A DNA stretch of 64,000 nucleotides from Sinomonas cyclohexanicum (GCF_020886775.1 NZ_AP024525.1:2914001-2978000); one strand, 5' to 3'; shown: positions 35,156-47,570, numbered from the stretch's first letter. Notes: a model not told the origin generated them from the letters alone. A program made the numbers and translations.

Positions 35156-36018
35156 GGTGTTCCTCCGGTTTCGCTGGGCGCTGTGTGGGCGTCCGTGGTG
35201 GTTTGGTCCGATGGCTCGTTGGCGGCGTGGTCAGCGGCCTCGGCGGCCGCCGCGTCAGCAATCGCGTCCTGGGTGCGCTCATAGTCGTCGCGGACAAGAC
35301 GCCACCACAGGAAGATCGCGAAACCGGCGAACACGACCCATTCGACGGCGTAGAAGATGTTCAGCCAATTGACCGGCTGCTCGAGCGGCTGCGGTGCGAC
35401 GCTCAGGGGCTCGAGCCCGGCGGAAGCCGGCACGGGCGTGCCAGAGGCGGTGGTCGCGGCCGTCGCGCTCACGAACCCCGGGTAGCTCGGCACATCCCAG
35501 ACGTTGATGAGCTGGGCGACGGAGAGCGTCGCGACCTGGCCGGCCGCGAGGTCCTGCTTCGCCTGCGGCGCTTCCGACGGCAGGAGCCGGCCGGTGAGGG
35601 TGATCACGCCCGAAGGCGGCGGGCCGGCCTGCCCGGGCGAGGCGATCCATCCGCGGGCCACTGGGACCACGGTGCCGCGTTCGCCGCCCACTGCGGGCGC
35701 GCCGTCGACCGTGAATGCGGTGACCACCCACCAGCCGGTGCGGCCGTCCTGCAGGCGGTCCGCCACGAGCACCTGCCGCTTCGGGTCGTAGCTGCCGGTG
35801 AAGGTGACCATCTGGTCCGCGGCGGTACCGGGGAAGGCCTCGCCGGGGCGCACGACGTCGGTGAGCGGCTTGACCTGCTCGGTCGTCCTGACGGGAGGCG
35901 TCGCCTCGGAGACGGAGCGGGAGAACTGCCACTGGCTCAGAAGCACGAACACCCAGGACACGACGAGCGCTCCCACGAGCGCCGCGATCCACTGGGGCTT
36001 CAGGGCAGTTCGGAGCAC
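35152..36018 (-). CDS. SURF1-family cytochrome oxidase assembly protein
   Basis: 288-residue membrane protein with the SURF1 layout: N-terminal helix (PQWIAALVGALVVSWVFVLL followed by SQWQFSR), a periplasmic domain containing the GSYDPKRQVLVADRLQDGRT block, and a C-terminal helix (WLNIFYAVEWVVFAGFAIFL). SURF1 helps insert haem a in aa3-type cytochrome oxidase. The C-terminal ~35 residues are acidic and Thr/Ala-rich. It heads the SURF1-DUF3817-guaA run. Confidence 0.93.
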   Translation of the reverse strand: MLRTALKPQWIAALVGALVVSWVFVLLSQWQFSRSVSEATPPVRTTEQVKPLTDVVRPGEAFPGTAADQMVTFTGSYDPKRQVLVADRLQDGRTGWWVVTAFTVDGAPAVGGERGTVVPVARGWIASPGQAGPPPSGVITLTGRLLPSEAPQAKQDLAAGQVATLSVAQLINVWDVPSYPGFVSATAATTASGTPVPASAGLEPLSVAPQPLEQPVNWLNIFYAVEWVVFAGFAIFLWWRLVRDDYERTQDAIADAAAAEAADHAANEPSDQTTTDAHTAPSETGGTP

Positions 36019-36113
36019 CCGTTAACGGTACTCCGACAAGCTGTAGAAAACGTAAACGGCCCAGAACAGGCAACCAGGCAGCAACAAGGCAGCCCCAGGC
36101 CGGGCCAGGGGCG

Positions 36114-36605
36114 TCAGTCGGAGAACAGGAGCGTGGAGTTGACGAGTTCGGAGATGATGTCCGGATCATTCGCACGCCGGAGCGAGTTGCGGAAGCCCTC
36201 CTTCGAGAGCGAGCGGGCCATAGTGGCGAGCACCTCCAGATGCTCGGAGAAGGACGCCGCGGGCGTCGCGATCAGCAGCACCACGTGGGCGGGGCCGTCG
36301 GCGGCCCCGAAGTCGAGCGCGTGGCCGTACTTGGCCACCCCCACCGCGATCGATGCCTCGAGGACGTGCTCGCTGCGGGCGTGGGGCAGCCCGATCCCGC
36401 CGGGCAGGCCGGTGGCCATCTGGTGCTCCCGCGCTGCGACGTCCGCGAGGAAGGCGTCGAGGTCGTCGATCCGATCCTCGGCCTTGAGCCTGGCAGCGAG
36501 CTGGCGTGTGGCGTCGGCGCGGTCCTCGGCCACCATCTCGAGGATCACGAGCCCTGGGGTCGTCAGCTGGGCATCGTAGCGGTCGAAGGGGCCGGTCTGG
36601 GGCAT
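36114..36605 (-). CDS. Orphan PTS EIIA component, fructose/mannitol type
   Basis: 163-residue PTS_EIIA type-2 domain. The phosphorylated histidine is H75 in GGIGLPHARSEHV, with the usual later block PAHVVLLIATPAASFSEHLE and a final DIISELVNSTLLFSD. No IIB or IIC gene is in the window, so it may be a regulatory EIIA or serve a permease elsewhere. It starts 4 bp after the glpD stop, so it is co-transcribed with glycerol-3-phosphate dehydrogenase, which hints at a regulatory link between PTS state and glycerol metabolism. Confidence 0.92.
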   Translation of the reverse strand: MPQTGPFDRYDAQLTTPGLVILEMVAEDRADATRQLAARLKAEDRIDDLDAFLADVAAREHQMATGLPGGIGLPHARSEHVLEASIAVGVAKYGHALDFGAADGPAHVVLLIATPAASFSEHLEVLATMARSLSKEGFRNSLRRANDPDIISELVNSTLLFSD

Positions 36606-36609
36606 GCGC

Positions 36610-38331
36610 CTACTTTACCGGGACGATATCCGCCACGCCCATCCGCGCGGCCCCTGCCGACTCGTCATCGGGCTGCTGCTGGCTGAGCCGCTCGGCCTCG
36701 ACGCGGGCGAGGTAGTGCGCGACCTCGTTGTCGCGCTGGGTCTGGCTCCAGCCGAGCAGCGGCGCCATCAGGTCGGCGACCACCGGCGCGGCGGTGACGC
36801 CGCGGTCCCATGCCTCGATCGAGATGCGCGTGCGGCGGGTCAGGACGTCCTCGATGTGGCGGGCGCCCTCGTGGGTCGTCGCGTAGACCGCCTCAGCGCG
36901 CAGGTAGTCGTCGGCACCCGGGAGCGGCTCCGCGAGCTCAGGGTGGGCCGCGAGCAGGTCGAGCACCTCGTTGGCCACCGAGCCGAAGCGGTTCAGGAGG
37001 TGCTCCACGCGGGCCACGTGCACCCCGGCCCGGTCCGCGAGACGGTGCCGGCGGTTCCAGACGGCGCGGAAGCCGTCGGCGCCGATGAGCGGCACCCGGT
37101 CCGTGCACGAGGCGGGGACCCTCTCGTCCATGGCACGCGTGGCCTCGTCGACAGCGTCCTTGGCCATGACGCGGTACGTGGTGAACTTGCCCCCGGCGAC
37201 CATGACGAGCCCCGGGACGGGATGCGCGACGACGTGTTCCCGGCTGAGCTTTGCGGTCGAGTCATTCTCCCCTGCGAGGAGGGGCCGCAGTCCCGCGTAG
37301 ACGCCCTCGACGTCCTCCCGGGTCAAGGGCCGCTTGAGCACCCTGTTGACGTGCTCGAGCAGGTAGTCGATGTCCGTGCTCGACGCGGCCGGGTGCGCCT
37401 TGTCCAGATTCCAGTCCGTGTCGGTGGTGCCGATGATCCAGTGCCGGCCCCACGGGATCACGAACAGGACCGACTTCTCAGTGCGGAGGATGAGGCCCAC
37501 GGTCGACTGGAAGCGGTCGCGCGGGACCACGAGGTGGATGCCCTTCGAGGCGCGGACGTGGAGCTGGCCGCGCTCGGTGACCATGTCCTGGGTCTCGTCG
37601 GTCCACACCCCGGTGGCATTGATGACCTGCTTGGCGCGCACCTCGAACTCGGTGCCGGTCTCCTGGTCCTTCATGCGCGCCCCCACCACGCGCTCGCCCT
37701 CGCGGAGGAAGTCGACGACGGCGACCCGGTTGGCCGCGTGGGCCCCGTACTGCGCCGCGGTGCGCACCACGGTGGCGACCATGCGGGCGTCGTCGATCTG
37801 GGCGTCGTAGTAGCGGATCGAGCCGATCATGGCGTCCTCGCGCAGGCTCGGGGCAGCACGCAGGGTCCCCCGCCGGAAGAGGTGCTTGTGGATGGGGACC
37901 CCGTTGCTGTGCCCGCTCGTGAGCCCGAGCGTGTCGTACAGGATGAGGCCCATGCCCACGTAGACCCGCTCCCAGAAGCGGTGCTGCAGCGGGTAGAGGA
38001 ACGGCACCGGCCGCGCGAGGTGCGGGGCGATGCGCTGGAGCAGGAGGCCCCGCTCCTGCAGGGCCTCCTGGACGAGCCGGAAGTCGAGCATCTCGAGGTA
38101 CCGCAGGCCGCCGTGCAGGAGCTTCGACGAGCGCGACGACGTGCCCGAGGCCCAGTCCCTCGCCTCGACGATGCCGACCTCGAGCCCGCGGGTGACCGCG
38201 TCGAGTGCCGAGCCGGCGCCCACGATCCCTCCGCCGACGATCAGGACATCGAGCTCGCGTCCGGCCTGCGACGTCTCCTTGAACCGCGTCAGGGAGGCCT
38301 CGCGGTACTCCGGGCTGAGCTGTGCTGTCAT
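36610..38331 (-). CDS. glpD: Glycerol-3-phosphate dehydrogenase, FAD-dependent
   Basis: Membrane-associated flavoprotein oxidising glycerol-3-phosphate to dihydroxyacetone phosphate and passing electrons to quinone; 573 residues. The FAD-binding N-terminus is DVLIVGGGIVGAGSALDAVT followed by RGLEVGIVEA. ASGTSSRSSKLLHGGLRYLE is the GlpD signature, WIIGTTDTDWN and AGGKFTTYRVMAKDAVDEA follow, and the C-terminal DAO_C domain ends at the ALC-like repeats. The ATG at 38331 follows CGGAGCC; an ATG at 38358 is also in frame. First gene of a glpD-EIIA operon. Confidence 0.95.
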   Translation of the reverse strand: MTAQLSPEYREASLTRFKETSQAGRELDVLIVGGGIVGAGSALDAVTRGLEVGIVEARDWASGTSSRSSKLLHGGLRYLEMLDFRLVQEALQERGLLLQRIAPHLARPVPFLYPLQHRFWERVYVGMGLILYDTLGLTSGHSNGVPIHKHLFRRGTLRAAPSLREDAMIGSIRYYDAQIDDARMVATVVRTAAQYGAHAANRVAVVDFLREGERVVGARMKDQETGTEFEVRAKQVINATGVWTDETQDMVTERGQLHVRASKGIHLVVPRDRFQSTVGLILRTEKSVLFVIPWGRHWIIGTTDTDWNLDKAHPAASSTDIDYLLEHVNRVLKRPLTREDVEGVYAGLRPLLAGENDSTAKLSREHVVAHPVPGLVMVAGGKFTTYRVMAKDAVDEATRAMDERVPASCTDRVPLIGADGFRAVWNRRHRLADRAGVHVARVEHLLNRFGSVANEVLDLLAAHPELAEPLPGADDYLRAEAVYATTHEGARHIEDVLTRRTRISIEAWDRGVTAAPVVADLMAPLLGWSQTQRDNEVAHYLARVEAERLSQQQPDDESAGAARMGVADIVPVK

Positions 38332-38388
38332 GGCTCCGAGTCTAGGCGGGGCGGTCAAGCACGGGAGTCTGTTCGGGCGAGGTGCGCC

Positions 38389-39522
38389 TCACCTCTGGTA
38401 GGGCGAGACGACCACGTCGACCCGCTGGAACTCCTTGAGGTCCGAGTAGCCGGAGGTCGCCATGGACCGGCGGAGCATCCCGATGAGGTTGCTCGTGCCG
38501 TCCGCGTGGTGGCCGGGGCCGAAGAGGACCTCCTCCATGGGCCCCACGGTCCCGACGTTGACGCGTTCCCCGCGGGGCGTGTCGCCGTGGTGCGCCTCGG
38601 CGCCCCAGTGCCAGCCGCGTCCCGGGGCCTCCTCGGCGCGGGCAAGGGCGGATCCAAGCATGACCGCGTCGGCGCCCATCGCGATGGCCTTGACGATGTC
38701 CCCCGAGGTGCCCATCCCGCCGTCGGCGATGACGTGCACGTACCGGCCGCCGGACTCGTCCATGTAATCGCGGCGGGCGGCGGCCACGTCGCTGATCGCC
38801 GAGGCGAGCGGCGAGTGGATGCCCAGCGCGCGGCGGGTGGTCGTCGTCGCTCCACCGCCGAAGCCCACGAGCACGCCGGCGGCCCCCGTGCGCATGAGGT
38901 GCAGCGCGGGCGTGTACCCGGCGGCACCGCCGACGATGACGGGGACGTCGAGCTCGTAGATGAACTTCTTGAGGTTCAGGGGCTCCTGGTTCTTCGAGAC
39001 GTGCTCGGCCGAGACCGTGGTCCCGCGGATCACGAACAGGTCCACGCCGGCCGCGAGCACCGTCTTGTAGTGCGTCAGGGTGCCCGAGGGCGTGAGCGCC
39101 CCGGCAACGGTGACGCCGGAGGCCCTGATCTCGGCGAGGCGCGCGGAGATGAGCTCGGGCTCCACGGGCGCGGCGTAGAGCTCCTGCAGGCGGCGGGTGA
39201 CGGCACTGCTGGTGGGCTCCCCCGCGAGGGCGGCGATCTCCTCCAGGACGGGCTCGGGGTCCTCGTAGCGCGTCCAGAGGCCCTCGAGGTCCAGGACGCC
39301 AAGGCCGCCGAGCCTGCCGAGCGTGATGGCCGCGGACGGGGACATGACCGAGTCCATCGGGGCGGCAATGACCGGCATATCGAAGCGGTAGGCGTCGATC
39401 TGCCACGAGACCGAGACGTCCTCGGGATCACGCGTGCGGCGGATCGGCACGATCGCGATGTCGTCGAGGGAGTATGCGCGGCGGCCGCGCTTGCCGCGGC
39501 CGATTTCGATCTCGTAAGTCAC
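38389..39522 (-). CDS. guaB3: GuaB3-family IMP dehydrogenase-related protein
   Basis: 377-residue TIM-barrel protein of the GuaB3 group, without the CBS pair that GuaB carries. Blocks are VIAAPMDSVMSPSAAITLGR, VIVGGAAGYTPALHLMRTGA, RDYMDESGGRYVHVIADGGM and GSALARAEEAPGRGWHWGAE. At the position of the catalytic Cys loop it has GGGATTTTRRALG, without Cys, which is usual in actinobacterial GuaB3; its reaction is therefore uncertain. The GTG start follows TAGGAG. It is separated from guaB by a strong hairpin, so it can be expressed independently. Confidence 0.92.
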   Translation of the reverse strand: MTYEIEIGRGKRGRRAYSLDDIAIVPIRRTRDPEDVSVSWQIDAYRFDMPVIAAPMDSVMSPSAAITLGRLGGLGVLDLEGLWTRYEDPEPVLEEIAALAGEPTSSAVTRRLQELYAAPVEPELISARLAEIRASGVTVAGALTPSGTLTHYKTVLAAGVDLFVIRGTTVSAEHVSKNQEPLNLKKFIYELDVPVIVGGAAGYTPALHLMRTGAAGVLVGFGGGATTTTRRALGIHSPLASAISDVAAARRDYMDESGGRYVHVIADGGMGTSGDIVKAIAMGADAVMLGSALARAEEAPGRGWHWGAEAHHGDTPRGERVNVGTVGPMEEVLFGPGHHADGTSNLIGMLRRSMATSGYSDLKEFQRVDVVVSPYQR

Positions 39523-39548
39523 GGCTCCTAGCTTACGGGAGCCCCAGC

Positions 39549-39596
39549 GCACGACGGCGCCCGCTCACCACGGGAGGTGAGCGGGCGCCGTCGTGC
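39549..39596 (-). terminator. Perfect 21-bp hairpin between guaB and guaB3
   Basis: Arms 39549-39569 and 39576-39596 are perfectly complementary (21 bp) around a 6-nt loop. The outer part is GCACGACGGCGCC/GGCGCCGTCGTGC, the dispersed palindrome of this window. It lies just after the guaB stop, so it probably ends guaB transcripts. Confidence 0.85.
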
Positions 39597-39616
39597 GTGC
39601 CGGGGGCGGAGGCGTG

Positions 39617-41383
<1,767 letters not shown>

Positions 41384-41443
41384 TCATGGCGGGGGCCTCC
41401 TCGGGCTGGGCGAAATGACCAGTCTAGTCGACCGCCTGACCCC

Positions 41444-43534
41444 TCACGTCAGCAGGCCGGTGGCCGCGATCCGCTCCCCGAGGGCCGCGGACATCGACGC
41501 CGCATACGTGCGGGTCAGATGGTTGTCGTCGAGGAAGACGAACGTGTTGCCGATGACGCCGCGGCACACCCCGTCCGGGCACAGGAGGTCGGTCATGTCG
41601 ATCTGGGCGAAGTGCGTGCCATAGTGCGCTTGGTGCTGCGTCGCGAAGGCCTCGAGCGGGTCCTCTGCGGCGAGCACTGAGGACTGTGCAGGACTGCACT
41701 GCGACGCGGCGGCTCCGTTGCGCGCCACGCAGTCGGCCATGTTGAACGTGAACCGCGGGTTGTCGCGGACCGCGACGACGTTGGTCCCCTTCGCGGTCAG
41801 CGAGTCCACCGTCGCCTCGAGGCCCGGCGTGAGCGTCTCGGCGGACGACGACGGGACCGCCACCGTGCCGACCATGAACACTGTGCCCGGCGGGTTCGCC
41901 GCAAGGTAGGCGGCCGTCGCCCTGTTGAACGCGTCGCAGGTCGCGTTGCCCGACGAGACGGTGGGCGCGTACACGCAGCCGCCGACCAGGAGCGAGACCA
42001 CGCGGTAGCCCTTGGCGCTGGCCACCGGCTCGAGGGCGGACATCCACTGCTCGGCGTGGGAATCGCCCACCACGACGATCGTCTTGGACGCGTCCGCGGA
42101 GACCGTGTTCATGGCGCAGATCGACGTCAGCGACGCAGGGACCTTGAGGTCCGCCGAGCACTTGCCCGGCAGGGCGTACCAGTCGTTGGGCACATTCTGG
42201 GCCACGGGCAGGAGGCTCGCCGTGGGCGAGGCCTGGCCCGCGTAGCCGGGGTCGAGCGCCTCGGCCCCGGGATTGTCGATCCCGGCCCGCGCCTCGGCCT
42301 GGGTGGCCTTCGTGGTGACGGCCCCCTGGACCGCGGCGATCGGCACGAGGCCCACGAGGACGCACGCGGCGACTCCGGCGAAACCGTTCCGAAGCCGCAG
42401 CTCGGGCCACCGCCACGCCCGCCAGGGCGCGTCGACGAGCCTCGTGGTCGCCCACGCCAGCGCGAGCGCCACCACGATCACCGCGGTGCCGAGGAGCCAG
42501 CCGGCCTGGTCGCGGTTGCGCCACGTGAGGGCGATGACCAGCACCGGCCAGTGCCACAGGTAGAGCCCGTAGGAGATGTCGCCCAGCTTGCGCAGCGGTG
42601 TCGACGCGAGGAGGCGGTGCACGCCGAACCGGCCGCCGTGCTGGGCGGCGAGGATCACGGCGGCGGCCGCGAGCGTGGGCCACAGCGCGATCGCGCCCGG
42701 GAAGACGCCCTCGACATTGAGCAGGAGCCCGCACGCGACGATCGCCGCGATGCCGCCCCACCCGAGGAGCAGCGCGGCGCGCTCTCCGACCCGGACCCGA
42801 TCGACCACGAGGGCGAGGAGGCTGCCGAGCGCGAACTCCCAGATGCGGGCCGGCAGCGAGAAGTAGGCCTGTTCCTGGTCCACGGCCGTGTACCAGACCG
42901 AGAACGCGAACGAGGCGGCGAACACCACGCCGAAGCCCACGGCGAGGATGGCCCCGTACTCGAGCGGGCGGCCGCGCCGCCGTGCGAGCGCCCCGAGCGC
43001 CACGAACAGCACCGGGAACAGGATGAAGATCTGCCCCTGGATCGAAAGGGACCAGAAGTGCTCGAACGGGCTCGCGGCCGAGTGGTCCGAGGCGTAGTAG
43101 TCCACGGCGTCGCGCTGCAGGATCCAGTTCTCGGCGTACGCCAGGGAGGCGGCGCCCTGCTCGAGGACCGTGGCCCAGCGGGTGGCCGGAAGGAACACGA
43201 CAGCGGCGACCACGGTCCCCGCGACCGTCACCGCCGCGGCCGGCAGGAGCCGGCGGAACACGTGCAGCCAGTGCCTGACGAGGTAGGTCGGCTCTCCACG
43301 GCGGTGCCGGGCCACGAACTGCCCGGTCATGAGGAACGCGGACACCATGAGGAACACGTCCACGCCGCCCGAGACCCGCCCGAGCCACACGTGGTACAGC
43401 ACCACGAGCGCCACGGCGACCGCCCTGAGCCCCTGGATCTCCGGCCGGAAGACGCGGCCCCCCGCCATTGTCCTGTGCCCCAAGGCCACCACGCGCCCAC
43501 TCTCCCTCACTCCGCTGCCTGTTCCGCCCTCCAT
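41444..43534 (-). CDS. Acyltransferase-3 (OafA/YrhL type) with C-terminal SGNH domain
   Basis: 696-residue membrane protein. An acyltransferase-3 domain of about ten helices (FRPEIQGLRAVAVALVVLYH, FFLMVSAF-like VDVFLMVSAFLMTGQF, SLSIQGQIFILFPVLF) occupies residues 30-410. An extracytoplasmic SGNH hydrolase-like domain follows, with GDS in VVVGDSHAEQWMSALEP and the DxxH pair in FLDDNHLTRTYAA. This fusion O-acylates envelope polysaccharides or peptidoglycan in relatives; the acceptor here is unknown. Start candidates are ATG 43534 and ATG 43468 (MAGGRVFRPEIQG), both with poor ribosome-binding sites. Catalytic His is expected in VVLYHVWLG. Confidence 0.88.
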   Translation of the reverse strand: MEGGTGSGVRESGRVVALGHRTMAGGRVFRPEIQGLRAVAVALVVLYHVWLGRVSGGVDVFLMVSAFLMTGQFVARHRRGEPTYLVRHWLHVFRRLLPAAAVTVAGTVVAAVVFLPATRWATVLEQGAASLAYAENWILQRDAVDYYASDHSAASPFEHFWSLSIQGQIFILFPVLFVALGALARRRGRPLEYGAILAVGFGVVFAASFAFSVWYTAVDQEQAYFSLPARIWEFALGSLLALVVDRVRVGERAALLLGWGGIAAIVACGLLLNVEGVFPGAIALWPTLAAAAVILAAQHGGRFGVHRLLASTPLRKLGDISYGLYLWHWPVLVIALTWRNRDQAGWLLGTAVIVVALALAWATTRLVDAPWRAWRWPELRLRNGFAGVAACVLVGLVPIAAVQGAVTTKATQAEARAGIDNPGAEALDPGYAGQASPTASLLPVAQNVPNDWYALPGKCSADLKVPASLTSICAMNTVSADASKTIVVVGDSHAEQWMSALEPVASAKGYRVVSLLVGGCVYAPTVSSGNATCDAFNRATAAYLAANPPGTVFMVGTVAVPSSSAETLTPGLEATVDSLTAKGTNVVAVRDNPRFTFNMADCVARNGAAASQCSPAQSSVLAAEDPLEAFATQHQAHYGTHFAQIDMTDLLCPDGVCRGVIGNTFVFLDDNHLTRTYAASMSAALGERIAATGLLT

Positions 43535-43620
43535 TCCCCCGCGGCAGTCTGTGCGGATCTTGTGAGGGACGTTGCCCCGTGATGTGAAAGAGCGCGCCGC
43601 GCACCCGCGCGCTCGGACGC

Positions 43621-43670
43621 ACGACGGCGGCCGCCCACCTCTCGTGCGTGAGGTGGGCGGCCGCCGTCGT
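43621..43670 (-). terminator. Perfect 20-bp hairpin downstream of groEL
   Basis: Arms 43621-43640 and 43651-43670 pair perfectly over 20 bp with a 10-nt loop; the outer ten bases are ACGACGGCGG/CCGCCGTCGT. It is 55 bp past the groEL stop on the minus strand and before the acyltransferase gene, so it should end the groES-groEL operon. Confidence 0.85.
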
Positions 43671-43725
43671 ACTCTTCTCTGCCTGCCGGCTCTGTGCCGT
43701 GCTGGTTCTGTGCCTGCCGGTGAGC

Positions 43726-45342
<1,617 letters not shown>

Positions 45343-45369
45343 CTACTCCTAGGGGTGAATCACGCACAA

Positions 45370-45399
45370 CACCCCGGCCGCGGATGGGCGGCCGGGGTG
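45370..45399 (-). terminator. Intercistronic hairpin between groES and groEL
   Basis: Arms CACCCCGGCCG (45370-45380) and CGGCCGGGGTG (45389-45399), perfect over 11 bp with an 8-nt loop. Between co-transcribed genes it may attenuate or stabilise the message and help set the GroES:GroEL ratio; a partial terminator is the alternative. Confidence 0.6.
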
Positions 45400-45411
45400 C
45401 GGTGCACGGCG

Positions 45412-45708
45412 TTACTTGACGACGATCGCGAGGACGTCGCGGGCCGAGAGCACGAGGTACTCGGCGCCGCCGGTCTTGACCTCGGTGCCACCGTACTTGG
45501 AGTAGAGGACCACGTCGCCGACGGTGACGTCGATCGGCACGCGGTTGCCGTTGTCATCGACGCGGCCGGGGCCCACGGCCACGACCTCGCCCTCCTGCGG
45601 CTTCTCCTTCGCGGTGTCCGGGATCACGAGGCCGGACGCGGTGGTCTGCTCGGCCTCGAGCGGCTTGACGACAATGCGATCCTCGAGGGGCTTGATGGAG
45701 ACCGACAC
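45412..45708 (-). CDS. groES: Co-chaperonin GroES
   Basis: 98-residue Hsp10, cap of the GroEL ring. It begins [20 protein letters not shown] and contains the mobile loop [20 protein letters not shown] and the roof [20 protein letters not shown]. The ribosome-binding site AAAAGGAGAG precedes the ATG. Two CIRCE operators lie in the upstream 186 bp. Confidence 0.97.
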   Translation of the reverse strand: MSVSIKPLEDRIVVKPLEAEQTTASGLVIPDTAKEKPQEGEVVAVGPGRVDDNGNRVPIDVTVGDVVLYSKYGGTEVKTGGAEYLVLSARDVLAIVVK

Positions 45709-45792
45709 GGATCTCTCCTTTTCATGAACGGGTCACGGGTGGGGAGCCGGGCAAGCAACCGTCGTCGCGGGTGCCGGGAGCGTGCCTGACAG

Positions 45793-45819
45793 TTAGCACT
45801 CAGCGCTGCCGAGTGCTAC
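45793..45819 (-). promoter_or_regulatory. CIRCE operator 1 of groES-groEL
   Basis: TTAGCACTC-N9-GAGTGCTAC, eight of nine pairs of the CIRCE consensus with the correct 9-bp spacer. Binding site of the HrcA repressor (established for this element); 84 bp upstream of the groES ATG. Confidence 0.92.
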
Positions 45820-45839
45820 TGGTGACTCTAGTGAGCCCG

Positions 45840-45866
45840 TTGGCACTCGGTCAAGGCGAGTGCCAA
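45840..45866 (-). promoter_or_regulatory. CIRCE operator 2 of groES-groEL
   Basis: TTGGCACTC-N9-GAGTGCCAA, a perfect 9-bp inverted repeat with a 9-bp spacer, centred 47 bp from the first site. Tandem CIRCE elements upstream of groES would give tighter HrcA repression. Confidence 0.88.
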
Positions 45867-45894
45867 CACGGTGGCGGCAGCGCGCCGTCGTGCG

Positions 45895-46281
45895 CTACTC
45901 CCCGGCGAGTTCGTCGTAGCCGAGGTCGTCGCCGTCCTGCTCCGCCACGAGGCCCCGGGTCACGTACAGGGCAGCGGTCGAGGCCACGATGGCCACCCCG
46001 CCCACGATCAGGCCGACGAGGCCCGTGACCTTGGCCACCAGGAACTGGTCCCTCAAGGACTGGGCCTCGGCCGTGGCGTCGCCGACGCTCTTGCCGTCCA
46101 CGGAGTAGACCGTCGCGTTGAACGCGTCCAGGCCCATCACCACGAGCAGCAGCACGACGCCGACCACCACCAGGACAATCCCCCCGATGAGGACGGGGCG
46201 GGCGTACTGGCGCAGGCGGGCACCCCCGCCGGCCGGCTCCTTGCGTGCAGGGACAGGGTCGACGCTGGGGCTTGTCTCCAT
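45895..46281 (-). CDS. Small two-helix membrane protein of unknown function
   Basis: 128-residue protein from the ATG at 46281. Two hydrophobic segments (RPVLIGGIVLVVVGVVLLLV and VAKVTGLVGLIVGGVAIVAS) flank an extracytoplasmic loop of ~45 residues with FNATVYSVDGKSVGD. The C-terminus is acidic (DGDDLGYDELAGE). I do not recognise the family. It lies between the groES promoter region and a divergent methyltransferase gene. Confidence 0.72.
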   Translation of the reverse strand: METSPSVDPVPARKEPAGGGARLRQYARPVLIGGIVLVVVGVVLLLVVMGLDAFNATVYSVDGKSVGDATAEAQSLRDQFLVAKVTGLVGLIVGGVAIVASTAALYVTRGLVAEQDGDDLGYDELAGE

Positions 46282-46346
46282 GCGCTCCACCCTAGCGAAT
46301 CCGGCACCGCATGGGGCGGACCGCCCGGGACACTACGCTGGATGGC

Positions 46347-47570
46347 ATGGCCCATGACAACCACGCCCCTGAGCAGCTGGCGCCGCTGCTGACGCCGGAG
46401 GGCTGGGCCCTCGTGAACTCGCTGGGACCGTACCGCGAGGAGGACGCCCTCGCCCTGAGCACGCGGATGCGCAAGGCCGGGCACTCCCCCGAGCTCGTGG
46501 CCGCCGTCCTCTCCCAGGCCCGCCTGCGCGTCCGCGCCGAGGCGAAATTCGGCGAGTTCGCCTCGCGCATGCTGTTCACCCGCGCGGGCCTCGAACAGGC
46601 CACCCGGCTCTCGATCGCCGCACGCCACGCGCGGCGCTTCGTCGACGCGGGTGTCCGCCACGTGGCGGACCTCGGCTGCGGGCTCGGCGCCGACGCGATG
46701 GCCATGTCCTCCCTCGACCTCGAGGTGACCGCCGTGGAGCTCGACGAGACGACGGCTGCCTGCGCGACGATGAACCTCATGCCGTTCCCGCACGCGCGGG
46801 TCGTCCACGCGGACGCCGAGTCCGTGGCGCTCGACGGCGTGGACGGCGTCTGGCTCGACCCGGCCCGCCGCGAGACCTCGACCTCGGGCACCACTAGGCT
46901 GTGGGACCCCGAAGAATTCTCGCCGCCCCTGAGCTTCGTCGAGGAGCTCGCGGCCCGGGGCCTGCCCGTCGGCGTCAAGCTCGGGCCCGGCATGCCGCAC
47001 GCCTCCATTCCCGCCGGCTGCGAGGCGCAGTGGGTGTCCGTGAACGGGGACGTCGCCGAGGTCGCCCTGTACTTCAACGCCCTCCGCCGGCCCAGCGTGC
47101 GGCGCGCGGCACTCCTCCTCGGGCAGGACGGCGCCGCCGAGCTCGTCGCCGAGACTGACTTCGGCGAGGGCGCGCAGCCCCAGATCGGCCCGCTCGAGGG
47201 GTTCCTGTACGAGCCCGACGGCGCCGTGATCCGCGCGGGGCTCGTCGCCGAGCTCGCGGACCGTCTGGGCGGTCACCTCGTGGACCCGCACATCGCGTAC
47301 ATCTGCTCCGCCGAGCCCGTGGACACGCCGTTCGCGAAGGCCTACCGGGTGCTCGAGGTGCGGCCGTACAACGTCAAGGCGCTGCGGGCGTGGGTCCGGG
47401 AGGAGGGCATCGGGGTGCTGGACATCAAGAAGCGCGGCGCCGCCGTCACCCCGGAGGAGCTGCGCAGGCTCCTGCTCTCCGGGCAGCGCAAGGGCGCCAC
47501 CAAGCGCGCCACCCTCGTGCTCACCCGGATCGGCGACGACCGAGTGGCCGCCGTCGTCGAGCCCCTCTGA
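46347..47570 (+). CDS. Class I SAM-dependent methyltransferase with THUMP-like domain
   Basis: 407-residue methyltransferase: a helical N-terminal ~95 residues, a Rossmann fold with motif I VADLGCGLGADAMAMSSLDL, acidic motif II AVELDETTAACATM, catalytic DPARR (WLDPARRETS, residues ~155-165) and a C-terminal THUMP-like domain of the SSO0622 type (EYRVLEVRPYNVKALRAWVR-like AYRVLEVRPYNVKALRAW). DPARR with THUMP suggests RNA methylation; substrate unknown. It lies next to groES and tsaD, as in many Micrococcales. ATG at 46347 is in frame with a longer ORF start at 46311. Confidence 0.85.
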   Translation: MAHDNHAPEQLAPLLTPEGWALVNSLGPYREEDALALSTRMRKAGHSPELVAAVLSQARLRVRAEAKFGEFASRMLFTRAGLEQATRLSIAARHARRFVDAGVRHVADLGCGLGADAMAMSSLDLEVTAVELDETTAACATMNLMPFPHARVVHADAESVALDGVDGVWLDPARRETSTSGTTRLWDPEEFSPPLSFVEELAARGLPVGVKLGPGMPHASIPAGCEAQWVSVNGDVAEVALYFNALRRPSVRRAALLLGQDGAAELVAETDFGEGAQPQIGPLEGFLYEPDGAVIRAGLVAELADRLGGHLVDPHIAYICSAEPVDTPFAKAYRVLEVRPYNVKALRAWVREEGIGVLDIKKRGAAVTPEELRRLLLSGQRKGATKRATLVLTRIGDDRVAAVVEPL

